The notes beneath the pieces were generated by a model that was not told the origin of the DNA, made no database searches, and was given only the letters and a program-made list of their open reading frames with translations. A stretch of 64,000 nt of DNA from Flavobacterium sp. 102 (GTDB taxonomy: Bacteria; Bacteroidota; Bacteroidia; Flavobacteriales; Flavobacteriaceae), in the NCBI RefSeq assembly GCF_003634615.1, contig NZ_RBKX01000001.1, positions 2,418,001 to 2,482,000 on the forward strand, written 5' to 3'. Shown here piece by piece: positions 25,828 to 37,519 of the stretch (position 1 is the stretch's first letter; every line of letters starts with the position of its first letter). The translations under genes were made by a program, and so were the position numbers.

Positions 25828-28800
25828 ATGGAATTAAATTTTACCCCTGGCAAAAAGCTTAGGATAAGTCTTTTTGTAATCTACCTTATAGTATTTGGAT
25901 TTTTGCAAACCGTGGAAGCACAATCACTACCGATTTATGCAACCACAATTACAAGTCAGAGTAATGTAGATTTTGCTACAAATGCTACTGACGGTAATTT
26001 GTCAAGTATGGCTAGAATAAGAGCCAGTTCAGGAATTGCCATCGGAATTGGCGCTTACTCCGGACATCTGGAGCTTAAGTTTGATTCGGTTTTACCGGCA
26101 AACACTACTTCTTATGTGAAAATTCAAACCGATGATAATATTCTGCCATCTCTACTAGGTGGTAGTCTTGGCGGATTATTATCCGATGTTGGAGGCGTTT
26201 TATTAATCGGCAATCAAGAGTTTACTGTGGAAGCCAAAAACGGCTCAACAACAGCTCTTCTGGGAAACAGTCAAATCTTAAATGATTTTGCTTTAGAAAG
26301 ATTAAAAATTGTCATTAATGCTACTAATGAATACTTTATTGCATTAACCCCTTCACAATCTTATGACAGAATTCGTTTGACCAACAGAGTCGGTTCTTTA
26401 ATAGGATTAGGAAATACGAAGCGATTGGATGTATATGAAGCTTTCTATATTGGAACACCCGATGTTTGTGGATTGGCAAGTTATACTTCTTATAGCGGTT
26501 CGGGTCTAAATCTCGATTTATTAGGTCTTGGCGGCGCCGGTGTTAGCAATCCAAAAAATGTTTTAGACGCTAATACCACTAATTACTCCAGACTTAGCAT
26601 GGGAATTTTAGCGGTTGCAGCTTCTATAGAGCAAACAGTTTATTACGATGGTGTATACCAACCAACCGATCAATTTTTTATTCGAATGAAAGTTGATTCT
26701 TCATTGTTGGCTTTAGGAGTTGCTAATAATATTCAAATTATTGGCTCGAATGGAGCAACCACAGTGATGACTGCCAATTTAAATTCACTTTTAAATTTAG
26801 ACTTACTGACATTACTTCAAGGCAATCAAATTGCTACGATTCCTTTTTCCCCAAATGCTCCTGTTGACAGAATTACAATAAGATACAACTCCTTGTTGAA
26901 TGTTCAATTGACACAAAGTTTGGATTTGTATGATGTAACTCGAGCGCCGGCTGTTCCGATAATTACCGATACTTTTACGCTAAATCCAACAGTTTGTTCA
27001 GGAAGCACCGCTACTTTAGTTGCAACAACAGGCGTGGGAACCGAATTAATTTGGTATGACCAAGCCGTGGGCGGAACAGCTTTGGCGACCTTGAGTTCAG
27101 GTCAACCTTTTGTAACACCGGTTTTAACACAAAACACTTCGTATTATGTTTCAGCCAGAAGAATTGGTTGTCCAGAAGAATCGTTAAGACTCAAGGTTAC
27201 TGTTGCCGTAATCAACTTACCCGTTGCGGCAGACATTGCAATTTCTGACACTTTGCAAGCTTGTAATGGTGTGATTGTACTTTCTCCGTCTTCAACAATC
27301 GGTGGTGCTACTTTTAGATATTATAAAGACCAGTTAAAAACTCAGGAAATTACAACCGGATTTTCGGGTGATGCCGGAGTTACTTATGTTTTGAATAATG
27401 CTAATGGTGAGCTGTCAATTTCAGGATTAACCGCGATTAATTCACCTTATCACTATTATATATCACTGACTGTAAACGGTATTTGTGAAAATGAGGTGAA
27501 TACTTTAAAACACGTAATAGTTAATCACGCGACTGCTTTAGTATTGAATGTTTCTCCAACTATTGAAGGTTGTGGAAGTGTTAACCTTCGCGATGCCATT
27601 CTGAATTTTGATAGTTCAAGCGATATAATATACAGCTTTTTTGATAGTACCAATGCTCCAATTACTGCGGAAGCTGCTTCCAATATTCAAACTTCGGGAT
27701 TGTATTATATCCAATCAACAAGTTTAAGTGGAAGCTGCTCTTCTTTAATGCAATCAGTTGATGTTACTGTAAATCAGGAGATAAATTTGATAGTAACCAA
27801 TGTTAATAATGTGGTTAATATTGGAAGCTCGGTTACTTTCAATACCACTTCAAATGCGCCTATTGTTTGGTACGATTCTGAGGGTAATGCATTGGCATCA
27901 AACGTCGCCGGACCATTTTCATCTGCCGGTTTTTACACTTTCACTGCTATTTCAGGCAATGGCAGTTGTTTGGCCACAAGCAATGCTTTTGTATCGGTTA
28001 TTGATCCTGCCAATTGTCCGGTTTTGACCGAAAGAACATACGCAGATTCCCAAAGTTGGGGTTCCATAATTACCGGTGGTGTTTTTAACGGCAGTAATGC
28101 TATCGATGAAGATATCCAATCTCATTCCACCATAGTAACCGGTATCGGACTATTAGGTATTGGAACAACTTGGCAAACTTTGCAATGGGATGATTTAATT
28201 CCTGCCGGAACTCCGGTGAATGTGAAATTAGGCTCTAATTATAGTGGTCTAGTAGCCTTAGGTGCTTACTCAATTGTTGGAACCAAAAGAAATTCTTCAG
28301 GTGTTCCGATTGATATCGGATTTATCCAACCTATTTCAGGTTCGCTAGTTGATTTATTATCAGGAGAGAATGTTTTCGAATACACTTTTGTTCCTTCCAA
28401 TTTCAGTGGACCACAAGATTATGATGGTATCCGAATCATTGTAGGTTCTGTCGCCAGTATTGCGCAAAATGTAAATGTGTATGAAGCTTATTACGACAAA
28501 CAGGTTTCTCAAATCACTTGTAGCACATCTGATGTAGAAGATGTTTTCTATGGTGCTTATGATTTAGGTGTTGGTGTCGCTACAGCGACAGTAGGCGTTG
28601 ATGATCCTTATGATGCAGTTGATAATAGTGTTACTACTTATGCAACGATGTATAGCGGAGCCGGCATTTTAGCGACAGCCGATTTGACAATTTCTTTCAA
28701 TACACCAACATTAGCCGGTGATACCTTGGAAATCATAATATCAAAACCGGCAACACTTTTGAGCTTGTCTTTACTAAGCGGTTTTTCAATCCAAATGTAC

Positions 28801-31731
28801 TTGGGTAATTCTCCTGTAGGACTTCCGATTGATCATAATTCCAGTTTATTGAGTTTATCACTAATCAGTGGTGATTTATATGCTTTGGTTGTGCAACCGC
28901 AAACAATGCCTTATGACAGAATAGCCATTCGTTTTGGAGGTACTGTTGACGCATTCGATTTTTTAAGAATACACGAGGTGAATCGACGCGCTGATACTTC
29001 TGTTATTGGTGGTGATGCAACAAACACTTTGGATGTTTGTCCAGGTCAAGCAGTGCAATTAACTATTGTGCCCGTTGATTGTACGACATTTATTTGGTAT
29101 GATGCTGAAGTTGGAGGAAACGTAGTTTCAACTGGAATGAGTTTTACGGTACCGAATAATTTAACTTCGGGATCACATAATTTTTATATCCAACCATTCC
29201 GTTTCGGTTGTGCGGTATACGATAGAGGTAGAGTGACCTTAAATGTTGGTCAAACCGCACCGGACACGGCTATAACGCAAGTTTTAATAAATGGAGCGAC
29301 AAATACTACTATTTGTAGCCTAACTGGAACGATTGCTTTGCAAGCAGAGATGAATTCAACCATGACCATCACTAACCCGATTTTTCATTGGTATTATTTT
29401 GATGGTACAACTGTCCAACCCATTGCAGGAGAAACAGCCTCTTTATTGACAATTACAGGATTGACACCGGGAACTTATACTTATTATTTAGGGGTAAGTT
29501 CAGACGAATATTGTGACACTGCTGAACCTGACAGAAAAGAAATTACGTTTACCATTTTACCTTTTTCTGTAGCTTCAGATATAACTGCAGCTGATACTCT
29601 GATTTGTAACAATGATGCGGCTATAATAGTGCCAACGACTTCGCATACCAATCCACAATTTTCTTGGTATTTAACCAATGATACAACACAACCTATTGTT
29701 GATGGTGCTATTATTGGCGGAGCCACTTTTTCAGTAGCGGCTAATGGTACACTAACCGTAACAGGTTTGTTAGATACCAATAGTCCGTTTACTTATTATG
29801 TTGCCATGCAAAGTGATAACACTTGTTTGAACTTAGCGGGGACATTAGAACCGGTGATGATAATTGTAAATGATCCCGGAACACCAACCACTGCAAATGC
29901 AAATCAGTCATTTTGTTTAATTGATGCGCCAACAGTAGCAGATTTACAAGTGAATGAAAGCAATGTCGTTTGGTATTCAGGACCTATCAATGGAACACCA
30001 TTGGTAACAACAACGCCATTGGTAAATGGAGTAATATATTATGCAGCTTTAGTAGACACGACAACAGGTTGTGAAAGCACAATTCGATTAGCAATAAATA
30101 TTACTATTACTGATTCGGGAACGCCAACCACTACAAATACTACTCAAACCTTTTGTTTGATTGCTGCACCAACAATTGCCAATCTGCAAGTGAACGAAAG
30201 CAACTTTGTTTGGTATTTGAATCCTAACGGCGGAAGTCCATTAACTTCAACCACTGCTTTAGTAAATGGAGGATTATATTACGCTTCGCTATTAGATGCT
30301 GTTACAGGCTGTGAAAGTGCTGTTAGATTAGTGATAAGTGTTTTAATTTCTGATCCGGGTACACCAACAACAGCCAATGCTACTCAAACATTTTGTTTGG
30401 CGAATGCACCAACCATTTCGAATCTGCAGGTAAATGAAAGCAATGTGGTTTGGTATAATAATCTAATAGGAGGAACTCCATTAGTAACAACAACAGCTCT
30501 AGTGAATGGAAGTATTTATTACGCTTCATTACTAGAGACAACCACCGGATGTGAGAGCGCTACGAGGTTAGCAGTAAGCATAACGCTTTCTAATCCGGCA
30601 ATTCCAACTACAAATAATGCTACTCAGACATTTTGTTTAGTCGATGCGCCAACCATTGCTAATCTTCAAGTGAATGAAACCAATGTGGTTTGGTATGCAG
30701 ATGCTACTGGTGGAAGTCCGTTAGCCACAACAACAGCTTTGGTTAATGGAATTACTTACTATGCCGCAATAGTGGATACCAATACAGGTTGTGAAAGTAG
30801 CATCCGATTGGCGATAATGGTAACCTTTAATGGAAGTGGTCAAGCCGTAATTTTGGGCGGTGATAATGAAGCTTGTGTTTTTGAGCAGGTAACTTACACC
30901 ACCAATGCGGGAATGGATAATTATATATGGTCGGTAACCAATGGATTGATTATTTCCGGTGGACAAACAACTGATAATACGATTACGGTATCGTGGTTAG
31001 CCATTGGTCCGGGAAATGTTAGTGTTTCTTATTCTAATAGCTGTAGCGGAAATAGTAGTGCTTCATTTGACCTAAGTGTTCAAACTTGTTCTGATATTAC
31101 CATCAGTAAAGTAGTTGACAATCCAACTCCAAGTATAGATGATAATGTAACATTTACTATTACCGTTAATAATGTTGGTACCGGTCAATTTCTGAATGTA
31201 GTAGTTCATGAAAATTTGCCGTCAGGATACAGCTTTGTAAGTGCAACGACAACTGCTGGAACTTTCAATAACATATCAGGGATATGGAATATTTCGATAT
31301 TACCTGCCAATACGAGCGCTATCTTAACAGTAACGGTTACAGTTTTATCAACCGGAAATTATTTGAATGTTGCATCAATCGATATTTCAGATCCGATAGA
31401 TTTAGATGATTCTAATAATGATGATGACGCAGAAGTATCGCCAATTTGTTTAGTGGTTTACAATGAATTTAGTCCAAATAACGATGGTGCTAACGATACT
31501 TTTACCATTGATTGTATCGAAAATTATCCAAATAACAAGCTAAGTGTATACAATAGATATGGTTCTTTAGTTTATGATAGAAAGGCCTATAACAATGATT
31601 GGGACGGAACTGCCAACGTTTCAGGAGCTATCAATAGAGAGGAAAAGTTGCCAACCGGTACTTATTACTATATCCTCGATATTGGTGATAATACTCCTAA
31701 AAAAGCGGGTTGGTTAGCCATCACAAGATAG
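25828..31731 (+). CDS. Giant T9SS type B surface protein with Ig-like repeats
   Basis: 1967-aa exported, probably cell-surface adhesin-like protein. Signal peptide 1-31 (ends TVEA-QS). Four divergent copies of an unrecognised domain of about 160 aa, at about 32-210, 215-375, 735-890 and 905-1055, share a GATN-like start, a beta-rich middle and YDRIRI/YDGIRI/YDRIAIRF endings. Ig-like WYD domains alternate with them (about 385-470, 1070-1140). Residues 1351-1670 are four Ig-like units of exactly 80 aa. Then comes a DUF11 domain (about 1755-1870; ISKVVDNPTPSIDDNVTFTI) and the C-terminal gliding-motility-type sorting domain (YNEFSPNNDGANDTF ... GWLAITR). PorP/SprF and OmpA genes follow, a standard T9SS type B set. 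Confidence 0.9.
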   Translation: MELNFTPGKKLRISLFVIYLIVFGFLQTVEAQSLPIYATTITSQSNVDFATNATDGNLSSMARIRASSGIAIGIGAYSGHLELKFDSVLPANTTSYVKIQTDDNILPSLLGGSLGGLLSDVGGVLLIGNQEFTVEAKNGSTTALLGNSQILNDFALERLKIVINATNEYFIALTPSQSYDRIRLTNRVGSLIGLGNTKRLDVYEAFYIGTPDVCGLASYTSYSGSGLNLDLLGLGGAGVSNPKNVLDANTTNYSRLSMGILAVAASIEQTVYYDGVYQPTDQFFIRMKVDSSLLALGVANNIQIIGSNGATTVMTANLNSLLNLDLLTLLQGNQIATIPFSPNAPVDRITIRYNSLLNVQLTQSLDLYDVTRAPAVPIITDTFTLNPTVCSGSTATLVATTGVGTELIWYDQAVGGTALATLSSGQPFVTPVLTQNTSYYVSARRIGCPEESLRLKVTVAVINLPVAADIAISDTLQACNGVIVLSPSSTIGGATFRYYKDQLKTQEITTGFSGDAGVTYVLNNANGELSISGLTAINSPYHYYISLTVNGICENEVNTLKHVIVNHATALVLNVSPTIEGCGSVNLRDAILNFDSSSDIIYSFFDSTNAPITAEAASNIQTSGLYYIQSTSLSGSCSSLMQSVDVTVNQEINLIVTNVNNVVNIGSSVTFNTTSNAPIVWYDSEGNALASNVAGPFSSAGFYTFTAISGNGSCLATSNAFVSVIDPANCPVLTERTYADSQSWGSIITGGVFNGSNAIDEDIQSHSTIVTGIGLLGIGTTWQTLQWDDLIPAGTPVNVKLGSNYSGLVALGAYSIVGTKRNSSGVPIDIGFIQPISGSLVDLLSGENVFEYTFVPSNFSGPQDYDGIRIIVGSVASIAQNVNVYEAYYDKQVSQITCSTSDVEDVFYGAYDLGVGVATATVGVDDPYDAVDNSVTTYATMYSGAGILATADLTISFNTPTLAGDTLEIIISKPATLLSLSLLSGFSIQMYLGNSPVGLPIDHNSSLLSLSLISGDLYALVVQPQTMPYDRIAIRFGGTVDAFDFLRIHEVNRRADTSVIGGDATNTLDVCPGQAVQLTIVPVDCTTFIWYDAEVGGNVVSTGMSFTVPNNLTSGSHNFYIQPFRFGCAVYDRGRVTLNVGQTAPDTAITQVLINGATNTTICSLTGTIALQAEMNSTMTITNPIFHWYYFDGTTVQPIAGETASLLTITGLTPGTYTYYLGVSSDEYCDTAEPDRKEITFTILPFSVASDITAADTLICNNDAAIIVPTTSHTNPQFSWYLTNDTTQPIVDGAIIGGATFSVAANGTLTVTGLLDTNSPFTYYVAMQSDNTCLNLAGTLEPVMIIVNDPGTPTTANANQSFCLIDAPTVADLQVNESNVVWYSGPINGTPLVTTTPLVNGVIYYAALVDTTTGCESTIRLAINITITDSGTPTTTNTTQTFCLIAAPTIANLQVNESNFVWYLNPNGGSPLTSTTALVNGGLYYASLLDAVTGCESAVRLVISVLISDPGTPTTANATQTFCLANAPTISNLQVNESNVVWYNNLIGGTPLVTTTALVNGSIYYASLLETTTGCESATRLAVSITLSNPAIPTTNNATQTFCLVDAPTIANLQVNETNVVWYADATGGSPLATTTALVNGITYYAAIVDTNTGCESSIRLAIMVTFNGSGQAVILGGDNEACVFEQVTYTTNAGMDNYIWSVTNGLIISGGQTTDNTITVSWLAIGPGNVSVSYSNSCSGNSSASFDLSVQTCSDITISKVVDNPTPSIDDNVTFTITVNNVGTGQFLNVVVHENLPSGYSFVSATTTAGTFNNISGIWNISILPANTSAILTVTVTVLSTGNYLNVASIDISDPIDLDDSNNDDDAEVSPICLVVYNEFSPNNDGANDTFTIDCIENYPNNKLSVYNRYGSLVYDRKAYNNDWDGTANVSGAINREEKLPTGTYYYILDIGDNTPKKAGWLAITR
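29878..30837 (+). repeat. Four in-frame 240-bp tandem repeats in the surface-protein gene
   Basis: Units begin at 29878, 30118, 30358 and 30598, exactly 240 bp apart. Each encodes TFCL ... LQVNESNVVWY ... ALVNG-YYA ... TGCES, with two Cys per unit that could form a disulfide. Units differ at many positions, so the array is not recent, but recombination could still change copy number. Confidence 0.9.
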
Positions 31732-31774
31732 TATTACAATCATTTTCTTAATTATTAAACTAAATAGAAAAAGT

Positions 31775-32707
31775 ATGAAACCATATATAAGAATTCATAA
31801 AGTACACTTTTTATTGCTGTACATCCTTTGTCCTTTTATCATAAAGGCACAACAAGACCCCGAATATACACAGTACATGTATAACACAATGAGCGTAAAC
31901 TCAGCTTATGCAGGATTGACAGGTTCATTGGAAGCCGTTCTTCTACACCGTTCTCAATGGGTTGGTATCGATGGCGCACCACAGACTCAAGCCTTCGCCA
32001 TTCATTCTCCCATGCGAAATGATAAAGTGGGTTTAGGGTTTAGTATTGTGAATGACAAACTAGGACCTTCAAACGAATTGTACATCGATGGAAACTTCTC
32101 CTATAGTATTGCCTTTCCGAATGAAAGAAAATTGGCGTTTGGTCTTAAAGCCGGTATGAGAGTGTTGAACGTCGATTGGACAAGAGGAAGATACAATGAT
32201 CCAATTGATGTTTTGCTGAATCAAAATATCGACAACAAAATGAAACCTTCAATAGGCGCCGGATTGTATTTCTACAGTGACAAATGGTATATCGGCGCTT
32301 CAGTTCCAAGTTTTATCAGAGGTGATTATTATGATGATGTGGAAGAAGCTATTGATTACGACCGACTTCACTATTATTTTATCGGAGGTTATGTTTTTAA
32401 TTTCTCAGACAATCTAAAATTCAAACCCGCCTACATGTTAAAAGCAGTTAGTGGTGCACCGATGTCAATGGATATTTCGGCTAATTTCTTAATTCAAGAG
32501 AAATTTACATTAGGCGTTTCACATCGTTTGGACGATTCGGTTAGTGTGTTGGCTGGTTTTCAAATTTCTAATAGTTTGTACATCGGTTACGCCTATGATT
32601 ATACTGTAACCAATTTGAATAAGTACAACGATGGTTCACACGAGGTCATTCTTCGTTATCAATTGCAAAAGAAATCCCAACAAATAAAATCTCCAAGATT
32701 TTTCTAA
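31775..32707 (+). CDS. PorP/SprF family T9SS outer-membrane protein
   Basis: 310-aa beta-barrel protein. Signal peptide 1-25 (ends IIKA-QQ), then the family start DPEYTQYMYNTMSVNSAYAGL, HRSQWVGIDGAPQTQ and repeated amphipathic strands to the C-terminal aromatic end. SprF of F. johnsoniae is needed to secrete SprB, a large gliding adhesin with a type B sorting domain; by analogy this protein should anchor or help export the giant protein encoded just upstream (43 bp). The OmpA gene starts 12 bp after its stop. Confidence 0.92.
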   Translation: MKPYIRIHKVHFLLLYILCPFIIKAQQDPEYTQYMYNTMSVNSAYAGLTGSLEAVLLHRSQWVGIDGAPQTQAFAIHSPMRNDKVGLGFSIVNDKLGPSNELYIDGNFSYSIAFPNERKLAFGLKAGMRVLNVDWTRGRYNDPIDVLLNQNIDNKMKPSIGAGLYFYSDKWYIGASVPSFIRGDYYDDVEEAIDYDRLHYYFIGGYVFNFSDNLKFKPAYMLKAVSGAPMSMDISANFLIQEKFTLGVSHRLDDSVSVLAGFQISNSLYIGYAYDYTVTNLNKYNDGSHEVILRYQLQKKSQQIKSPRFF

Positions 32708-32719
32708 AACCCTGAAATC

Positions 32720-34654
32720 ATGAAAAAAATATATCTACTAATTATGTTCTTTTGTTTGGCATCAGGTTTTGCGCAAACGAAATTGAAGAAAGCAGACCAA
32801 CTTTTTAAGACCATGGCTTATGTTGAAGCCGCAAAAGCTTATGAAGAGTATCTGAAGAATGTTGAAAAACCGGGAACGCAAACGCTAAAAAATGCTGCTG
32901 ATTCCTATTATTTCACAGACGACAACAGAAATGCACTTAAATGGTATCAAAAACTTTATGATATCCAAGGTCAGACGATTTCTGACAGCTATTTTCTCCG
33001 CTATATTCAGTCTTTGAAAGGGGTAATGGATTATGAGAAAGCAGATAAACTAACTCGTGAATTTTTGAATAAAAAAGGCGATGAAAAAGAAATAGCTCGC
33101 TTTGTAAATCAAAAACGTCAAATGGACAGTGTAGCTAAAGCCAAACAACTTTACACCGTAAAAAATCTCGACATCAATACCAATAAGTCTGATTTTGGAA
33201 CCGCTTTTTATGGTAAAAAAATTGTTTTTGCTTCGAGTAAAGACACTACAAATCATGGTGAAAAACTATACAGTTGGAACAAGCAACCTTTCTTAAACTT
33301 GTATTTGGCCGAAAGAAATACCGCAGATGGAAGTTTGTTTAATGAATCACTATTTTTACCTAATGTGATGACCAAATACCATGAAGCCACTGCTACATTT
33401 AGCCCGGATTGGAAAACAGTTTATTACACGACTAACATTGTGAAAGATAAAAAACTGATTATCGACCAATCCAGAACTAATAATTTCCAAATTATCAGAG
33501 GTAGAATTGAAGAAGATGAACTGGTGAAAACCGAAAAATTGTTCTTCAATAGCGACAAGTATTCCGTTGGTCATCCATCTTTAAGTGAAGACGGAAAATG
33601 GTTGTTTTTTGCTTCAGATATGCCTGGTGGTTTAGGGGAAACCGATTTGTATGTTGTCCAAATTGCCGACGACGGAACGATGAGTACGCCTCAAAATTTA
33701 GGACCAACGGTAAATACTATCGGAAACGAATTGTTTCCTTATTTCCGAAACGGTACTCTGTATTTTTCTTCCGACGGTCATTATGGTTGGGGTGATTTAG
33801 ATGTTTATGAAAGCAAATTTTCTGGTGGACTAAATTTCTCGGTACCAAGAAATCTTGGTGCTCCGATAAATAGCAACAAAGACGATTTTGCTTATATAGT
33901 AGACGCGACGGATACTTTTGGTTATGTTTCTTCGAACAGAGCTTTAGGAAAAGGTGATGATGATATCTATTATTTTACCAAAGTAAAACCGGAATGTGAC
34001 CAATTGATTTCTGGAAAAGTCATCAACTCAAAATCCAAATGGGTCATAGATAACGCGACAATAATCGCTTATAACGCTTTTGGCGAAGCCATAAACCAAG
34101 CGAAGACAGATGCAAATGGCGCTTATGTAATCAAATTGCCTTGTGGAAAGAAAATCAAATTGGTTGCTTCTAAACCAAATCACAGCAGTGAAGAACGAAC
34201 TGTTGAAACTACCAAAACCAATTTGGCAGAAGTAAAAGAAATCAATTTTGAATTGAGCAAATTTGAAGATTTAATCGTTAAAGAAAAGGGACAGGAAAAA
34301 ATTGATGTAAATCCAATCTTCTTTAATTATGATAAATATGATGTCACACCTCAAGCAGTAGTAGAATTAGATAAAGTAGTTTTTGTAATGCAAAAATTTC
34401 CGAATGTGAAAATCAAAATTGAATCCCATACCGATTCAAGAGGGAAAGATGCTTATAATATGACCTTGTCTGACAACAGAGCCAAGTCAACTCAGGCTTA
34501 CATTATTTCTAAAGGAATTGATGCTTCCCGAATTGAAAGTGCTATTGGTTTCGGAGAAAGTCGCTTGACCAACAAATGTAGTAATGGTGTGAAATGTACT
34601 GAAGAGCAACATTTTAAAAATCGTCGTTCCGATTTTATCATTATCCAAAAATAA
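32720..34654 (+). CDS. OmpA family protein with PD40-like propeller
   Basis: 644-aa exported protein, third of the T9SS surface set. Signal peptide 1-18 (ends GFA-QT); helical TPR-like segment 20-135; WD40-like PD40 beta-propeller about 150-420 (GHPSLSEDGKWLFFASD, LFPYFRNGTLYFSSDG, GKGDDDIYYF); a carboxypeptidase-regulatory-like domain about 425-510; C-terminal OmpA domain 525-640 that binds peptidoglycan (FFNYDKYDVTPQA, IESHTDSRGKDAYNM, LSDNRAKS). It resembles PorE-type proteins that tie T9SS barrels to the cell wall. Transcription ends at a clear hairpin. Confidence 0.92.
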   Translation: MKKIYLLIMFFCLASGFAQTKLKKADQLFKTMAYVEAAKAYEEYLKNVEKPGTQTLKNAADSYYFTDDNRNALKWYQKLYDIQGQTISDSYFLRYIQSLKGVMDYEKADKLTREFLNKKGDEKEIARFVNQKRQMDSVAKAKQLYTVKNLDINTNKSDFGTAFYGKKIVFASSKDTTNHGEKLYSWNKQPFLNLYLAERNTADGSLFNESLFLPNVMTKYHEATATFSPDWKTVYYTTNIVKDKKLIIDQSRTNNFQIIRGRIEEDELVKTEKLFFNSDKYSVGHPSLSEDGKWLFFASDMPGGLGETDLYVVQIADDGTMSTPQNLGPTVNTIGNELFPYFRNGTLYFSSDGHYGWGDLDVYESKFSGGLNFSVPRNLGAPINSNKDDFAYIVDATDTFGYVSSNRALGKGDDDIYYFTKVKPECDQLISGKVINSKSKWVIDNATIIAYNAFGEAINQAKTDANGAYVIKLPCGKKIKLVASKPNHSSEERTVETTKTNLAEVKEINFELSKFEDLIVKEKGQEKIDVNPIFFNYDKYDVTPQAVVELDKVVFVMQKFPNVKIKIESHTDSRGKDAYNMTLSDNRAKSTQAYIISKGIDASRIESAIGFGESRLTNKCSNGVKCTEEQHFKNRRSDFIIIQK

Positions 34655-34672
34655 TCCCCAAAAAATTATGGC

Positions 34673-34707
34673 AAAAAACCACTTCGTAAGGAGTGGTTTT
34701 TTTGTTT
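34673..34707 (+). terminator. Terminator of the surface-protein operon
   Basis: AAAAAACCACT (34673-34683) / AGTGGTTTTTT (34692-34702) around an 8-nt loop, followed by more T. Confidence 0.9.
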
Positions 34708-34723
34708 TTAATCCTAATTTTGA

Positions 34724-36766
<2,043 letters not shown>

Positions 36767-36835
36767 AACTTTAAACCAAAAGAATCATTTTGTATTATAA
36801 TTTGTGTTAACTTTAATATTCCTAAGCGATTTTCT

Positions 36836-37519
36836 ATGGTTAGAAAAGACAATATATTAAAGTCATTAACCTTTGGCTATTTTATCATAGCATTCTTTGA
36901 AGTTATTTCAGAATACTTTGCCTATACACCATTTATTTGTTCGCTAAAACCGCTGATTCCTTTACTTTTGGTGGTAATTTATCTTATAAGTTCTAGCAGA
37001 AAAAATCCAATTTTTGTCATCGTATTATTATTTTCAATGGTGGTGAACATATTGTTTATACCAAGTACACCAATGTGTCTTTATTATGCTTTGATAATCT
37101 TTACGCTGCATCGTATTGTAATCATTTATCTTGTATTTTCTTTGCAAAAAGTAAAAGATTTTATTCCAATGATCATTGCAACATTGCCTTTTTTACTTAT
37201 TTTCTTTTACTTATTTATTGAAACCAATGACATTCCGGAGAATAGTTTTTATTTGTTGATGTTGCAAAACATCTTAATTTCAGTATTTGCAGGTGTTGCC
37301 CTTTCGAGTTATGTAATGAATGATAACAAGCAAAACTCAGTTTTATTAATATCGGTTTTGCTGTTTGTAATGTTGCAGTTTTCGGTTTTTATAGAAAAGT
37401 ACTTTTTAGTCAATGAGTTTCAAAAGTTACTCCGACCTTTAGCTATGACCTTTAATGCATTAGCTTTCTTCTCGTTTTATAAATATGTAATGATTGCAGA
37501 AAAATCAAACAATAATTGA
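36836..37519 (+). CDS. Integral membrane protein of unknown function, possibly YhhN-like
   Basis: 227 aa, almost entirely hydrophobic, about seven or eight membrane helices, short polar ends. SLKPLIPLLLVVIYLI recalls the KP-[LM]-P helix of the YhhN (lysoplasmalogenase/TMEM86) family, but other family motifs are weak, so this is a guess. It stands alone after ligA and its 3' end overlaps the convergent metallophosphatase gene by 15 bp. Confidence 0.6.
   Translation: MVRKDNILKSLTFGYFIIAFFEVISEYFAYTPFICSLKPLIPLLLVVIYLISSSRKNPIFVIVLLFSMVVNILFIPSTPMCLYYALIIFTLHRIVIIYLVFSLQKVKDFIPMIIATLPFLLIFFYLFIETNDIPENSFYLLMLQNILISVFAGVALSSYVMNDNKQNSVLLISVLLFVMLQFSVFIEKYFLVNEFQKLLRPLAMTFNALAFFSFYKYVMIAEKSNNN

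Noticed and set aside
29878..30837. Regular repeats that could suggest a CRISPR array
   Set aside because: Period is 240 bp, in frame, and encodes Ig-like protein units; there are no short repeats with unique spacers.
33389..33412. TTAGCCCGGATTGG resembling the reversed end of the hairpin repeat
   Set aside because: It is inside the OmpA-protein gene and encodes the normal propeller motif SPDW; no other part of the repeat is present.
25828..34654. Naming the surface operon sprB-sprF
   Set aside because: SprB is several times longer, and similarity here is limited to the type B tail and the PorP/SprF partner; many such sets exist per genome.
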